Origin: Hydractinia symbiolongicarpus
Lineage: Eukaryota; Cnidaria; Hydrozoa; Anthoathecata; Hydractiniidae
Length of the DNA stretch: 64,000 bases
Assembly: GCF_029227915.1 (NCBI RefSeq)
Contig: NC_079883.1
Span: forward strand, 2,356,001-2,420,000
Direction: 5' to 3'
Each line of letters starts with the position of its first letter. Within the stretch, counting starts at the first letter, position 1. The position numbers and the translations under genes are program-made. Of this stretch, positions 34,841 to 47,700 are shown one piece after another. The notes under the pieces are model-generated. The model was not told the DNA's origin and did not search any database. It saw only the letters and a list, made by a program, of their open reading frames with translations.

Positions 34841-36342
34841 ACTGCTTCAATTACATGCTACAGAAATGCAAAATTTCGAATTATTTCCTTACCCCATCCT
34901 ACCTTTATTCTTTTCCTCTGTTTTTATTTTTATTTCTGTTCTATTTTTTATGACGTTTTTTTCTTCTGCATTTCCTTTTCTTATTTTTCCTGTTTTTTTC
35001 AGTTTTTTTTTTTTTTTTTTACATTTCTTTCTTCCTTATTTCTTTTTCTTCTGTTTCTGTTTCTCTGATTTTTTTACTGAACTTCTGTCTTTGAATTTTT
35101 TTCTAACCTTTTTTATCGCTAGGCACGGCGAATACTTTTAATGACCGAGCTTCTTAGCATGACAACTTTTAGTTTTCTGTGAAGCTTGAGTTTTCCTGCT
35201 AAATTAGAATCGAGTCCTAACAGTATACTTGTCCTGATAAAAGCCCTTCCATATTTATTTATTTATTTTATTTTTTTTTGCTTTTAAAACCAACTACTTT
35301 TTTTACACATAAAGTCTAGAATTTATATGAAGGCATTTGTATGATATTGTTGTGAAAAAGCGGCAAATATGACGTCATATTTTGTTTTTAATTATTTTAG
35401 TCTTTAATTCTCATCTTATTGATAGAGATTTTAAGGTCTTTTCGTGATAAAGGTAGGGTGGGGTACACGTCTATTATATTTTATAAATTATATGTTCTAA
35501 ATATATTCCAATAACATTTTATCACAAAGTTTTTATAAGTTGTTTATGAAGTTTTTTGGAATTTTTTAAAAAAAGTTTTTTAGTTCTTAAGATATTAAGC
35601 TTCAAAAATTTCCAGCAGACCGTATGACATCATAATTGATTATGTAATAAGGCAGTAAGCATAAATTAATACTCAAAATATCTTGCAAATTTACTTAATA
35701 TCAAAACTTTTAAGCAGTGTGGCCTTATGTTCTTGATAATATCTTGGCATGCGTGAAGTTTGGTAACTTAAGAATGGCCTCATAAGTAGAAATGTGATGT
35801 TAGCATTTTTCAAAACTGTTTTATGACATCAGAAGATCTCGGATTTTGAATAGTTAAAATCTTGAATAATTTGAGAGCGAAGAAAAAACATTTTGAGATC
35901 TGGATAAGGACTTGATAAACAACTTATTTATGCAACATATAATACAGGAATCCCTTCAACAATTTTAGATTTGTTTTTTTCTAAGTGGAGTGTTTCGTGG
36001 AACTTCAAACAACTACTTTGTTAGTTTGCGCTACCTCTTTGTGCAAATGTTTTTCAGTACAACATCCATTTTCTTGAGTTCGAATGCCTTTGTTTTTACA
36101 AACATTTGAATCAATGAAAATTCGAAATATGACTTGAAACTGTGGTTAGGGCCTTTTCAAGGAAACAAATTAGGGGGAAATCTTTCCACATGGACCTAAA
36201 ATCTAGATTGAATTAGAGAGTTTATCGAATTATGGAGGTTCATTTATGAGAGATTCTTAAGGAAATATGACGGGGACTTTGAATTTGATTGAATTAGCGA
36301 GAGTATGGAATTACGGAAGTTCGAATTACAGAGAGTCGGCTA

Positions 36343-37289
36343 TAGAGGTAAGAATAAGGTCCCAGGGGTTAAGTCCGAATGCGGAGGGTGCGAAAAATAG
36401 AGAAATCTGGGCATGCAGGTCTTTAAATGGTTCTGGGTTCTTTAAATTTAGATATCAAAACAAAAATGCAGAGATAATACTTTTTTCATAATGCAGAAAT
36501 AGCATATCTGCAACAAGCGCATTTTTCAACGTCGTATACCTGGCTTGCGCATGTACCAAAGAAGAGTTTCTGCAGGCTTTTAAATGTAGAATTAGTCACA
36601 CAAATGTCCAGGGAATGACTCTGTTGTGCTTTCCGAAAGGTTGGAACATTGGATACATCTATAAAAGAATGTTTTTTACAAGTCGGATATCTAAATCGTT
36701 TGGCAAATGAGTTTAAATTAACGCTTTCAGTATAATTGACAGGGCGTGTCATCTTAAAATCTCGTGACTTTTGCACAGTCTGGGTTGAATCTCGCAGGAG
36801 TAGACTAAAGTTCATATAAAATTTTTGTCCAAAATGCACGACTTTCCTGCTGCGAATGGATTGAAAATAATTAATGCGAAATGTTTTAACCCAAAGTATC
36901 TAAAAGAAATCGCGAATATCATATTAGACGGAGAATACCAACTTAAGCGTGTAAAGTAAAGTAGTATCCAAATAAAAGGGGCACGAAAGTTAAAAATAAA
37001 AACCTCAAATAAGACTTCACACTTGTTGGTGCAAATCCAATGAAAATTTAAAATCCACCAATCAGGTTATCCTATTTCTTAATAGACTGTTTAATTCATA
37101 TTTTATTTACATAACATTCACTTTTTTATTGTCATGCGTAAACTAAAACATTCCTTTATTTCGTTGGTATTCACGTGTGAGTTCCACCGTAGAGATGGTG
37201 TCACCAATGCCATCCCAAGGATTGTGCCATCCCGCAGATGGTGCCACCTGGCGTGATCTTCATTCTAGTGTGTTTTGACAACCCAACCA
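36343..37289. other. 3' flank of the homeobox gene
   Basis: Untranslated or intergenic sequence after the minus-strand homeobox gene. TTTATT at 37155-37160 (AATAAA on the minus strand) lies about 130 bases past the stop and is a likely polyadenylation signal. A 117-codon minus frame at 36486-36839 shows no domain and is not supported. Confidence 0.55.
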
Positions 37290-39088
37290 TTACTCAAGCC
37301 CGGAAGCGTCGCTATCGTCGGAATATTCGACATTCTCGTATAAAGCATTTCTTTGTCGTTTCCATTTTGTGCGACGGTTTTGAAACCAAACCTATTGCAA
37401 GAGGATAACATGAAAAACATACATCCAGTAAACTAGAAAAAAACAGTTACGACAGTTAGCTCCCGGTAACACACCGGATAACTTGAACTTTCATTATCTC
37501 GAACCATTTTCTTCGGTCCCTTGAACTTTCCTTATTACTTTTTAATAAAAAACGCCGGTTACCTCGAACCTCGGATAACTCGAACATCATTCGTTAGATC
37601 AAATTTTCGTCTTTCCTGAGGCAAATATCTTCGGTTAACTCAAACTCTTAACTTAAGAACAGGAAATCAAAGGCTGGATCAATGTCTGATTTTAATTTTT
37701 TTAGTTTTTATTAACTCCTGATGTAATATAGATAGATAATTTTGTCTGTCAAGGAAATTTTAATTTACAAGCGATGAAAAACGCATGCCTTTTCTCATCA
37801 CGATTAGAAATCAAGATTGCACCTTTCCCGACAACTGTTGTCCCATCTCATTTTAAGTCAAACTATTTTCCTCTGTTTCTTGAAGGTTCAAGTTACCAGG
37901 AATTGGCTGTACTACTTTGCTGTGTGTTTAAACTCTAAATTGTAAAACTTACTTTTATTTGTGTTTCAGTTAAACGTAAAAACTGTGCGAGTTGTCTTCT
38001 CTCATCACCAACCAAGTAGTGACCCCTTTCAAAGGAATTTTCAAGACCCAATAATTGCGTAGGTGTAAAAGCGGTTCTGTGGCGCTTTCGTTTCTTGGAT
38101 GACGTCAGTTTATGTTTACTTTTGATTGGTTTATAATCTCGTACCTCACCAGGCGATGCTGCAAAAACCTCATCCTGCTTCTTTTCACCTAAAGATATCG
38201 ATTTATTGTTAGAAATTTAAGGGGGGGGGGGGGGGAGAAAATTTCAAGGTTTTGCCGCTTTTTCAAAAATTTCCAACTGCGAAAATACATTCCAGTATAG
38301 CTTATCAGTAAAAAAAGACTGATTTTAGTTCAAGGGGTAAAATACACGGCACATGCGAAAATGAAGGGTAATTTCTTTTAAATTGAACCAAATTGTTCAT
38401 CAACCACCTTTACTTGTCGACTTATATTTCCGTCGGACCATTTTTCGTCAAAATTTTTAGGCAAATAAGAAGGTGTTACTTACAACAACTAAATGCAGAA
38501 ATACTCACTTTTAATTTGAGAATGCGTTGGCTGTTGGTGAATTGCCATGTCAATGAAAGAGTGTGGAACTGCACAAATGTTGGGATACGGTACATTACAT
38601 TTTTTGCACCCACTCACGTCACAGATCAACCTCTGATCTCCCCGGTCATGTGTGTTCTTACGATGATTATAGTGATGTGGCATAACTGTCTTTCTTTGAT
38701 CTATACAACCATATGTAGAGATATGGTAAGTGTGAACAGGAATACGATTAGCGTGATTAGCGTGGTCTGGTTTTAATATTCGTCGAATGCTAAACGGGTA
38801 ACCATTATGTAGCGTAGATGTGGATCGCTTCATGATTTCATCAATACGTTGAATTCTACGTAAATGTTCATCCTGCTCTTGAAGATTATCTCGACCAGGG
38901 TGAAGGTAAGAATCACGTGGGCATCCTTTCCCAATGTTTCTGTTTAATGAATCGAAGTTACATGTCTGGCATGCGGTGTGAGAACAGAATTTTCGCTCAA
39001 TATGCCTCATATGCTGTGATGCATACCACTCTCTACTACCTGCATGATCACTTGTTCTTAATTCGTCATTTCGTACAGTATTTGTCAT
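37290..39088 (-). CDS. Emx-like (ANTP-class) homeodomain transcription factor
   Basis: Three exons: 39088-38509, 38188-37953, 37391-37290; phases 1 and 0 fit, giving 305 residues. The start is the first ATG after an in-frame stop. The homeodomain spans residues 227-286: [15 protein letters not shown], then [26 protein letters not shown] and helix 3 [13 protein letters not shown] with Q50 and N51. The intron falls between positions 46 and 47. The HYLVG.ER.QLA and RRTK.KRQ words are closest to Emx, with Not as the alternative. PFSIRRIL near residues 98-105 is an eh1-type Groucho-binding motif, so repression is likely. The N-terminal part is His/Cys-rich. Only 19 residues follow the homeodomain. 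Emx proteins pattern anterior and neural tissue in animals (known). A pogo-type MITE lies in intron 2. Confidence 0.87.
37448..37912. mobile_element. pogo-type MITE in homeobox gene intron
   Basis: The left end reads CGACAGTTAGCTCCCGGTAA and the right end, inverted, GTACAGCCAATTCCTGGTAA, both followed by ACTTGAAC-type words. The interior repeats GGTAACTTGAAC and CGGATAACTCGAAC words. No transposase. Confidence 0.55.
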
Positions 39089-40584
39089 TATCAACAAGCC
39101 TTTATGTTCTTTCTTCTAACAAATGAGCTGCTTCCCGGTATAGGATGTGTCTGGTTCGATTAAAATTAAATTTCTGTCACATACAGGTGCAGTACAATGA
39201 ATTTATGAAGAAGAAAAATTTGTGCTCTTATTATATTATTGATTTGTTTTTAAATAAGTTTTTTTAATGAAAAAGATTTCTTAAAAGAACGCTAAAGCAA
39301 ACATTTGCATATGCTATAGGTAAAATTGGTTTTCCTCAAATGATTTTCTTAATGCCTGTTCAGTAATATCCTGTCGCTTAGATATTAGTAATTATATCAT
39401 AGAATATGAATGGAAGAAACTCTGACTATTAAGTACATAAATAAAACAAATAAAACATATATTTAATACATAAAAAAAGTCTCAAGAAAAGGTGCTCCAC
39501 CAAAAGCTTGGGGCGTATCTATGCGAATATATAAAATCAGGAGTAACTTATTTTTAATGTTGTTATCATTTAAATTTAGTTTTAAAACATTTTGCACAAA
39601 AATTAATACTCGTGAATAAAACACTGTTTACATTAAAGAAATGCACCTAAATTTTCGCTAAAATCTAGAATCTTACTACCTTTTAGGCCCCTTTTCGCCC
39701 TAAGTGGCGTTAATTTTGCTAGCTGGCGTAAAAAGGGCGAATTTTCTAAAAAGCGGCGTTAATTTTTAACCCTTTAAATTTGCTATTGAGCAACCTATTA
39801 TAGTTTTTTCACAAGAACAAGCATTTTAGGGTCTCAAAGTAAAGAAATTTTACAAACAACAGTTTTTCGTGAGTGTCCAACAAAATATTAGCAAACAACA
39901 GTTCTTTGTCATTACGAATCACCTCGATATCCTAAAGTAGATTTTCTCAATAATTTGATAACGTTATAGCTTTAAGAAGAGCGTCACAAAAGTGAGCGTT
40001 TTAGAACTTTTGAGCGGCGTAAAACACAGCCCTGAGTGACGTTACACCAAAGTTCTTGTAAGACAGAATTAGGGCCGGCGTTAATTCAGGGCCAGTGTTA
40101 AAAAGGCCAGTAAGGTTTTTATTTATGGGAGAGCTGAACCTTACGGAATACGTTGACATTATGGGATTGAAAAATCAACATTTTTAGTGGCAACTTTTTT
40201 TTTTACTGCTCTTGCGAGCTACCTAACTTAAGGGAATTTCTGGAGTTGTTGTCAATTTTGCGAAAATTGTTAAGAAACTCACTATTCGCGAAATTTGCAA
40301 AAATTAATTCCCGCAAAATTTGGATATATTTTTTTGTGAAACAACTTAACTAATTTTTGTCTTCTAATTTGCATAGAAAATATAACGTATATGTGAATTT
40401 TAACTTCAGCAGTCTATTTGTTTTTGTTTTTGTAAAAACCTCTGAATAAAATTAGAATAAAATTGAGAAAAACGTCATCAAAATCCTTTTTCGCGAAGTG
40501 ACATCTAATCTTACGTATCTAAGGTTGTACAGTAGCTATAACTAGTATTATGAAAAAAAATATTTACATAAGCTCGTTCATATA

Positions 40585-40665
40585 GGGCATCTTGTATCTT
40601 TCCGACATCTGGACGGCGATACGATACGTCCGAATATCAGAAAAGATACCCTAGAGACGAGGTTG
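40585..40665. mobile_element. Foldback MITE, CGAGGTTG family
   Basis: The left arm GGGCATCTTGTATCTTTCCG and the right arm CAGAAAAGATACCCTAGAGA, then CGAGGTTG, flank a centre GGACGGCGATACGATACGTCC that folds on itself in part. Close to the copies at 8095-8235 and 53300-53400. Confidence 0.65.
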
Positions 40666-40827
40666 TTACACTTAGTTATATGGTGAATTTATGGCGATAA
40701 GTCTTTTGTTGGTTGTGTTTTTTGATAAACTTGGTTTTATTCTTCGGTTAAAATTTAGAATCTAACAACTCTTGTGACGAGGTAAAGTCATTTTGACACC
40801 TTAGAATGGTATCTAGTTTAAATATTG

Positions 40828-41531
40828 GACTAACTTAGGAGTGCTAATTTTTGCGGGTAAAATTCGTTTTTTAACCATTTTCGCGAAATTAAATGCCCGC
40901 AAAGTATTTCGCGATGTTAAATTCGCGAAAATTAATGCCCGCTAATTTCTTTTTCAATTGAAATGTGCGAAATATAATACCCGCGAAAAAAGATAAATTT
41001 ATCAGGTAGAGATGATAAACAAGGCAACCTTAAAAATACCACGCATATATTCCCAAAACCTAATCGACTACAACTTTATCACATCGTTTGTTTTTCTTCC
41101 CAAGCGTGTCTCGAATGTCTCTTGACCGAACTTCCGCCTTCTTTTTATTTTTGTGCTTGATGGTGATTCTGATAATTACTCAGCACCAGAATCAGATGAT
41201 GATGGAGATGCGTTTGATGCATTCGACGATGGCTTATGATTAGTAAGAAAGTGGCAATTTTGTTAGAACATGTGTTTTAATAGCTTTTCCCAATTTCCCA
41301 TTTCGGAAGGTTTCTCGTGGACTGTAAAGTTAATAAATTCCATTTTTTTATTTAAAGTCTCATTCCACGAAAATTAATTCCCGCGAAAATTCGAAATACG
41401 AACAATTCGTGAAAATTAGTACTCGCTAAAAATCAAAATTTCTTCGATTCGCGAAAATTAATATCCGCGAAGTACAACTTTTTTTGACTCGCGAAAATAA
41501 ATACCCGTAAAAATTAGTACTCCTAAGGTAG
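40828..41531. mobile_element. TTTCGCGAAA-type foldback DNA element, most complete copy
   Basis: The left terminus reads CTTAGGAGTGCTAATTTTTG then CGGGTA; the right terminus, inverted, reads CTTAGGAGTACTAATTTTTA then CGGGTA, so about 26 bases match with two changes. TA may be the target duplication. Each side repeats GCGAAAATTAATGCCCGC words. Between them a short acidic frame (DSDNYSAPESDDDGDAFDAF) may be a leftover transposase tail, but its family is not clear. Confidence 0.7.
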
Positions 41532-41704
41532 TCATCAACCAATGTCCAGGGTCCAGGGTCAGTTTCTTGAATTCCCTCCTCCATCCCCTGTTTTCCATTA
41601 CCTTTATCTTATTAACACTTTTTTTCTATTCGATACCGCTATTTACTATCCTGTAATTGAGTTAGCAGTACCAATAAACCAAACTTTGTTTACGATACAT
41701 CAGA

Positions 41705-44700
41705 TTAAAAACACTGCAAACCAATAACATGGAGAAAAACAAGATAACGAAAAGATAAAGTCTGTTCCCAATGAAGACAATAAAGAAATTCATAAACATC
41801 AACTCTGAATTATTAGCATGATAGTGTAAATGTTAAAATGATAGAAAGAGCTAGTATAATATTTAATAGGCTTTTAATAAATTTATAACACTAGGTAAAT
41901 AATATAGGCTATACACACAATTCTTAAAGGGATGCCGCTACAAACAGGTGCGTTCAATTTCTCTATCACCTGTCTGCCTTAATGTAAAAATTACTATAAT
42001 TTAGATAAATTTATTTAATTAGCAGTGTACTTCTCTAGACGCAATGTAAACAACATAAAAGTAATTAGCCTGGAAAGATCAAGTTGTTGGTGTTGATAAA
42101 GCAGGGGATTTTCATCTTACGGCTTTTTTATAACTAAGTTTGTTTAGAATGTTTTTGACAGAAATCCCTAAATATACAATGCTTGAAGTTTTAGGGAGCA
42201 GAAATATTTGTGAATTTAGCCGATTTACATCTCTTAAATAAATTCCACAAAATCCGAAATTATACCATTTCGGCGAAATTTATTATTTGATCGTCCTCAA
42301 AAAATAAAAATTACTCGGGATACCGTCGGTTAAGTGAATGAATTTTTATATATACATATATTTTTATATAGTATAAACGGCCTCCGCCTCCACAGTCTTT
42401 CCTGTTACTTGTTCGCAGGAAAAAAAGGCCAGAGAAATTTTCGCAAGCCAAAATACTTACTAACAATTGCAATTGCGTTGTCTTTTTTTCCAAGTATCAG
42501 CGTATTGAGAAATTTCGTGCGGATTAATTTTCCCAATTCGACAAAACGGCTTGAGAGATAAATTTTCGCAAAATAGACAAAAAATAAAATTTTATAGGAA
42601 CAAGTTATGTTTATCCCTTTTTAAAAAATTGGGGAATTTAAGTTTATTTACATTTGTGGTGCACCTTCTCCTTCCGCAATTTTCTTACGTATTTATTCAT
42701 ACTAGTTGGCGAATTTATTGGATCAAATTCAGGGTAGTTCAAATTTTCCAGGTTTTTTTTTTGATTTTTACTCTTAAAAATCTTAATATGAAATGAAAAA
42801 CCTTTTAAAAATATTTCTTTAATCAATGATATTTTTTATGAACCTCAAAAGTTCGAATAGCTCATTCCAATTATTTTGGTAAACTGGTCAAGTTTACAGG
42901 GTTTAAAAAAAAATTAATTCGAATATACCGTTAGTCAAAATTAACAGGTCAATTTATTTTTTCAGGAGAAAACGAGAAAAAACACTGTCCTGTAAAAACG
43001 TTATCTTTCAAATAATGTTACAAAATTTTAAAATATAGCTAGTATACTAACAAATAAAAAAAACCTTTGCAGCATTCTATGACGTGTTTAAAACGAAGTC
43101 ACTAAAAACAAAGAATATCATTATTAGTCAGTTTTTTAACATCATTAATCAGCAAAATTTGAGGATAAAATGCCTAACTAACCTGACAATGTGTTTTAGA
43201 TTTTTCGCGCGATATATATCATTGTGATATAAGTCTTCATCTAACTCAATAAACTTTACGTTTGTAGTACCAACTGATTTAGCAGCTAGATGTAGCTAAA
43301 GTAGAGAAATAACACATAAACAGTACAATCACCATGTAGTAACTTCTCCATCTTTGTATCAACATGCTGTTAAAAAAACTAACGACTGGCCAACCTGTTT
43401 CATGTAATGTCTTATTTTAACTAATTGTTACACTTATAATTTCCTTGGCTATCAAGTTTGGTTTCAATTTGATTCCCGCAGTTGTTGTGAAATGTGGAAA
43501 TAAACATTTAGTTACAACAACTAACAACATTTTGTCGTACCACTTTATTGTAAAAAAATATGTCATCACAGTGACTGTTGCACAACAGTTGCTCGACAAA
43601 GTTTGAATACAAGAATCAAGCCTTAAAATATGTCAGAAAGTATACAAGACCCGAGGTCTAAAGTACAAATCCGTTATTTATTTGTTTACGTTTTTGTGGT
43701 ACTATTTTAATAATGGCTTTCAAAACTGTTAATATGGTTCCATACAAGTCCTGTTTTAAAGAGCAGTTAAATCAGTTAAACCAATTAAATCGTTGGTATT
43801 TTTCTTACTAAACAGTTTTTTTGCATCAGTCAGGTAATAAATTCGGATTCTGTTACAAAATAAGTATTGGAATATAAGATGTCGAGCACGAATTTTTACC
43901 TTTCGTCCTAGATTTATATTTAGAATGTGATCTTTTTTATCGTGTAGCATTAGAATTGGCGATGTCACCTTGGTGATCCTGCAATAAAAAAAAGTATTAC
44001 TAGAAAATTATTAATTTCAATCGCTGTAAGAAATTTCCTCCTTTCTTCCAGCACAAAGAATAAATATAAACAACTTCCAGATTATCAACAATTACTACAA
44101 GACCTTGTTAGAATTGGGAATAATCACGTGTTCCCTTTACCTTTTTTTAATAGGTTACTCTAAGTTAAAAATTACATCAACTGCGACGTAACTTTAAAAA
44201 GAATTTCGCTTGAAGGAATTGTATTTTTTCAATTTATAAAATTACTTCGTACACAAAAACCCTACTTTTAGGTTCAGTAAAGAGGAACAGCTGTTTTACC
44301 TCTGCCCTTATCCTCCCTGTTCGCTCCCCACTCGACGACGTTTTACTATACAGACATTTTATCATGATCAAGCTGTAAATCTGCATTTTAAATTATACTC
44401 ACCAGTGGGTACTCCGAAATACATTTCTGACGTCATCGAAATATTGCTCCACGTTTGGAAGAAATTGTCGTAATGGCTAAAATGCGAATAAAAATCGATT
44501 CTGTTTAAAAACGAAGTTGTAATAACATATATCCAGAAAATGAAAAAAAAAACAAGAAAAAAACATACAGCTGCTAAAGGACTATACTTTATTCCATCAG
44601 TAATGTTATTGAACGGCGCTTCCAAGAACACTCCATTTAGCTGAGAATCTAAAATAGCATTTGAAAATGAATATGTCATTGAACGGAACAAACGAACGAA

Positions 44701-47700
44701 TGGATAGATATTTCGCGAATTAAGAAGTACACAAAAAGTAAAGTTTTTGTTAGATAAACCTTAAGTCTGATAAATTTTCGTTAGTTTCAAATTTTTTATG
44801 ACTCAGGAGCTTTCTTTGGGGCGATAAAGTGGCTATTTTTATTTATAAGTTATATGTTTAAAGTGACTTTAAAAATAAATTAATAGAAATTGGAAACAAG
44901 CTAACAATAAGATTAAGATAAACTTTTGCGAAATTGAGGTTGGCGAGTTAGAAAAAAATTCAATTCACAATTTGTCTGGTAACATAAGACTAAACATAGA
45001 CACAATATATCTGACAAAGCTGCCTTGTTTTTTCTCCTCTTCACTTTTTGTGTCCCTGATAAAACACAAGAAACAAAAATCTCTGTTCGGAATAAAATCA
45101 GTATTGACATGCTTTTAACTTTCCTAAGCGTTAAGGAGGGTTCACACCAAAATAAAGTTGGTCGAAACAATGGGCCTCGGTTGGTGCAAAAAGTAGGATT
45201 GCTTAAGTGGAAACCCACCTTTAAATCAAAATACTTACGTTCTGAATTTAACCAGGCAGCGAGTTGAACTGCAACACTAAGAATTAAAATGACGATAAAA
45301 TAAAGATAAAATGAAATTAGAACAACACAGTTGCTGTGAAATTATTCGCAAAAAAAAATGGTAGCTAGTACAAATATACATACGCAGAACCAAGCGAGTG
45401 TCCCCAAATGTAAATTGGAAGACCACGAGCTTTCTCCAATAAAAATTGATAAGCTACCTTACTATCCTCAACAAGACCTGATGTAAAAAAAATTGCAGGT
45501 CAAATCACAAATTAAAAAAAAAGTTGAAAACACCCAAACAAAAATTGTATCAACAAATTTGGCGAAACAATAGAAGTGATTAAAACAGGACAAAATATAA
45601 TTACCTTGTTCAGTTGGCCATCCTTCGGAATCGCCGAACCCTAAAGAACATAAAGATTATAACACCCTAATGTTTGTTTATAAATAAAAATTGGAGGAAC
45701 TTTCGCGAGAGAAAATTTCACCAAAAAAAAAATTCGCGAAAATTTCGGATAAACTTTCGCGAATGAAGAGTTTTCAGTTAGAAAAAACTTTTTCTAACCA
45801 TAATATAAACTTTCAAAAATTCTTATATTTTACAAAAATGTTTCGTCATCAAAATCGTCAAATAGATCGAATGCACCGGTATGATGTTCTTCAGGCTTCC
45901 ATAAGCAGATATTAGTATTGAATACTGGATTCGATTGAAAATGTTATAAATTCTCTTTTTCTCGAAATAAGATTTCTAAGTATTTTGTGAGTTTGTTGTC
46001 AATAATGATAATATAACCGTACTGGGTAAACTTTCACGAACCTTGGAAACTTCGGCGAGATAAAGTTTCGCAAATGAAGAAACCCGCAAATTTTCGCGAG
46101 ATAAACTTTCTTGAAAATGGCGAAAAATCGCGAATTCTAATTAAACTAGTAAACACAGGTACCTCTGTAATCAATAGCTAAGATATGATAACCCATTTTT
46201 GATAGTCTCTAAACGAGGAAAAAGGCGATCAAACAATTAACTTAACCTTTGTTAGCATCTCGATACATGAAAACGAACTTATTAATTGTGGAGCTTACAC
46301 TTGTAGCAATTTGTCTCCTTGAATAGTTACACGATATATGCCAACTACAGCTTAACCAAAAAACAACAAACTTTTAGTTAAAAATAGATAATTGTAATGC
46401 ATTGGGCGCCCAAAAGTTTATTAAATTGCTTATACACAAGAGGATGAGAGAGGTTGCGTCATCCGTGTTGCGTTAATTTAAGTTTCAGTTAATGTAACGG
46501 TCATACCTTGTATAATTGTACACGGTGATCAAAAGCTCTAAAGAAAAGTTTTTGTTGAAATTTTTTTCCAACAGGTATATATCTCAAACTACCAAAATTT
46601 AAAGCAGGTTTGTGGAGAACAAAACTCCAGAAGATATTACTTATTTTATTATTCGCGGCATTCTTTATTAACCAACGACACGTTCATCATTCTTTGTTCT
46701 CTACGCAAATTTTCAAATATCTATAAATCAAGTACATGGATGCAGGCGAACACCCATTTCTAACATAAACATTATTGCTCTCTATTGTTGACTCACTGAA
46801 AATAGGATATTATAACCAGGTATGTTTAAAAAGACCAGTAATTCTGACACTTTCACACATACTCCAAACACTGCAAAGCTTTGACTGTATTTCAACTGGT
46901 ATCTCAATTAGATCATATTGAGCTTCAGCAGTATCTGACTTAAAAATGTTATGTCGCAAAAAGGGTGTCACTTTTAATAAAGTACTGTAGAACTGCCTTA
47001 ACTTTTTTTGGAAAAACATCTTTAAAGTAAACATACCCTTTACGTCAACAAGGGGTAGTGTTCCCTGCTCAAAATCTTCATTAACAGCCTACTTTAAAAG
47101 AGGTGCTGGAGGAAAAAACTTTTGCAGCTTTTGAAAAATTTTATTCCGCATTTTTTTTTCTGGGAAATGTTTTAATTAAAAATGGTCTCAGAGGATTTCG
47201 CTTCTATAACACAAAATTTATAAACTTTTCGAAACTAGGGGAAAAACTTTGTTGAACCGTCAATTTTCAAAAATGCGAAATTTTTATGGTAAAGTGAACA
47301 GTTTAAGTCAATTTAAACTTAATATTTCTTAAAAACAACTTCTTACCTAGATGCCATGTTACCATGTAGATATAATATATAAGCCTCCTTTGTGATGTAT
47401 TGTCTTGACGCAGGAGATATAAACCTAATGTAAAATTTAGCAATAATCAATTGTAACAGAATCATTAAGCTCCGTCTCCACCAAACAAGAACTGGAATTA
47501 TGGAACGTAAAATAACACCTCTTCAAGCGCAGAAGATAAACTTTTAACAGTGTAACAGTGTCTTTTAACAGAAACTTGTTTAGAGTTTGTTTACAGTTTT
47601 TTAACATTTTTTATACTGGCGATGTATTAGTACTCATCATAAAACGTTTTCTACACATAATAAAACATACCAAGAGCCCAACTTTCCACTTGGTCCGTCA

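Larger units (their letters stand above)
32565..36342 (-). mobile_element. pogo/Tigger-type DNA transposon, decayed
   Basis: The left end CAGTCGACTCTCTCCAATT follows TA at 32563-32564; the right end, inverted, reads TAGCCGACTCTCTGTAATT and is followed by TA at 36343-36344. Subterminal zones repeat GAATT..GAGAGAG words at both ends. A minus-strand transposase remnant (32866-33475) lies near the left end. TIRs and TA duplication fit the Tc1/mariner pogo group. The span holds another small MITE (33530-33615) and plus-strand coiled-coil remnants (34257-34840). The pairing of these two ends is inferred. Confidence 0.6.
39089..41704. other. Intergenic region between homeobox gene and ABHD12
   Basis: Upstream of the homeobox start and downstream of the ABHD12 stop. 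Holds GCGAAATTTGCAAAAATTAA words near 40260-40340, a CGAGGTTG foldback copy at 40585-40665 and a full TTTCGCGAAA-type element at 40828-41531. Around 39680-40110 GGCGTTAATTTTTAACCC and similar GGCGTTAATT words repeat, possibly another decayed element. No exon recognised. Confidence 0.5.

Noticed and set aside
34815-35141. 108-codon Phe-rich plus frame
   Set aside because: It is produced by long T and C/T tracts; no conserved motif.
36486-36839. 117-codon minus frame below the homeobox gene
   Set aside because: No domain, no splice link to the homeobox exons, and composition like the intergenic background.
45240-45268. Alternative ABHD12 acceptor at GTTGCAG before 45267
   Set aside because: It would shift the frame; the upstream acceptor TTCTTAG at 45277-45278 keeps it and yields AVAVQLAAWLNSE as expected for the family.
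46310-46330. Possible 17-nt exon in ABHD12 between exons at 46507 and 46208
   Set aside because: Including it breaks the frame; joining the neighbours directly gives the expected YKRLSKMGYHILAIDYRG.
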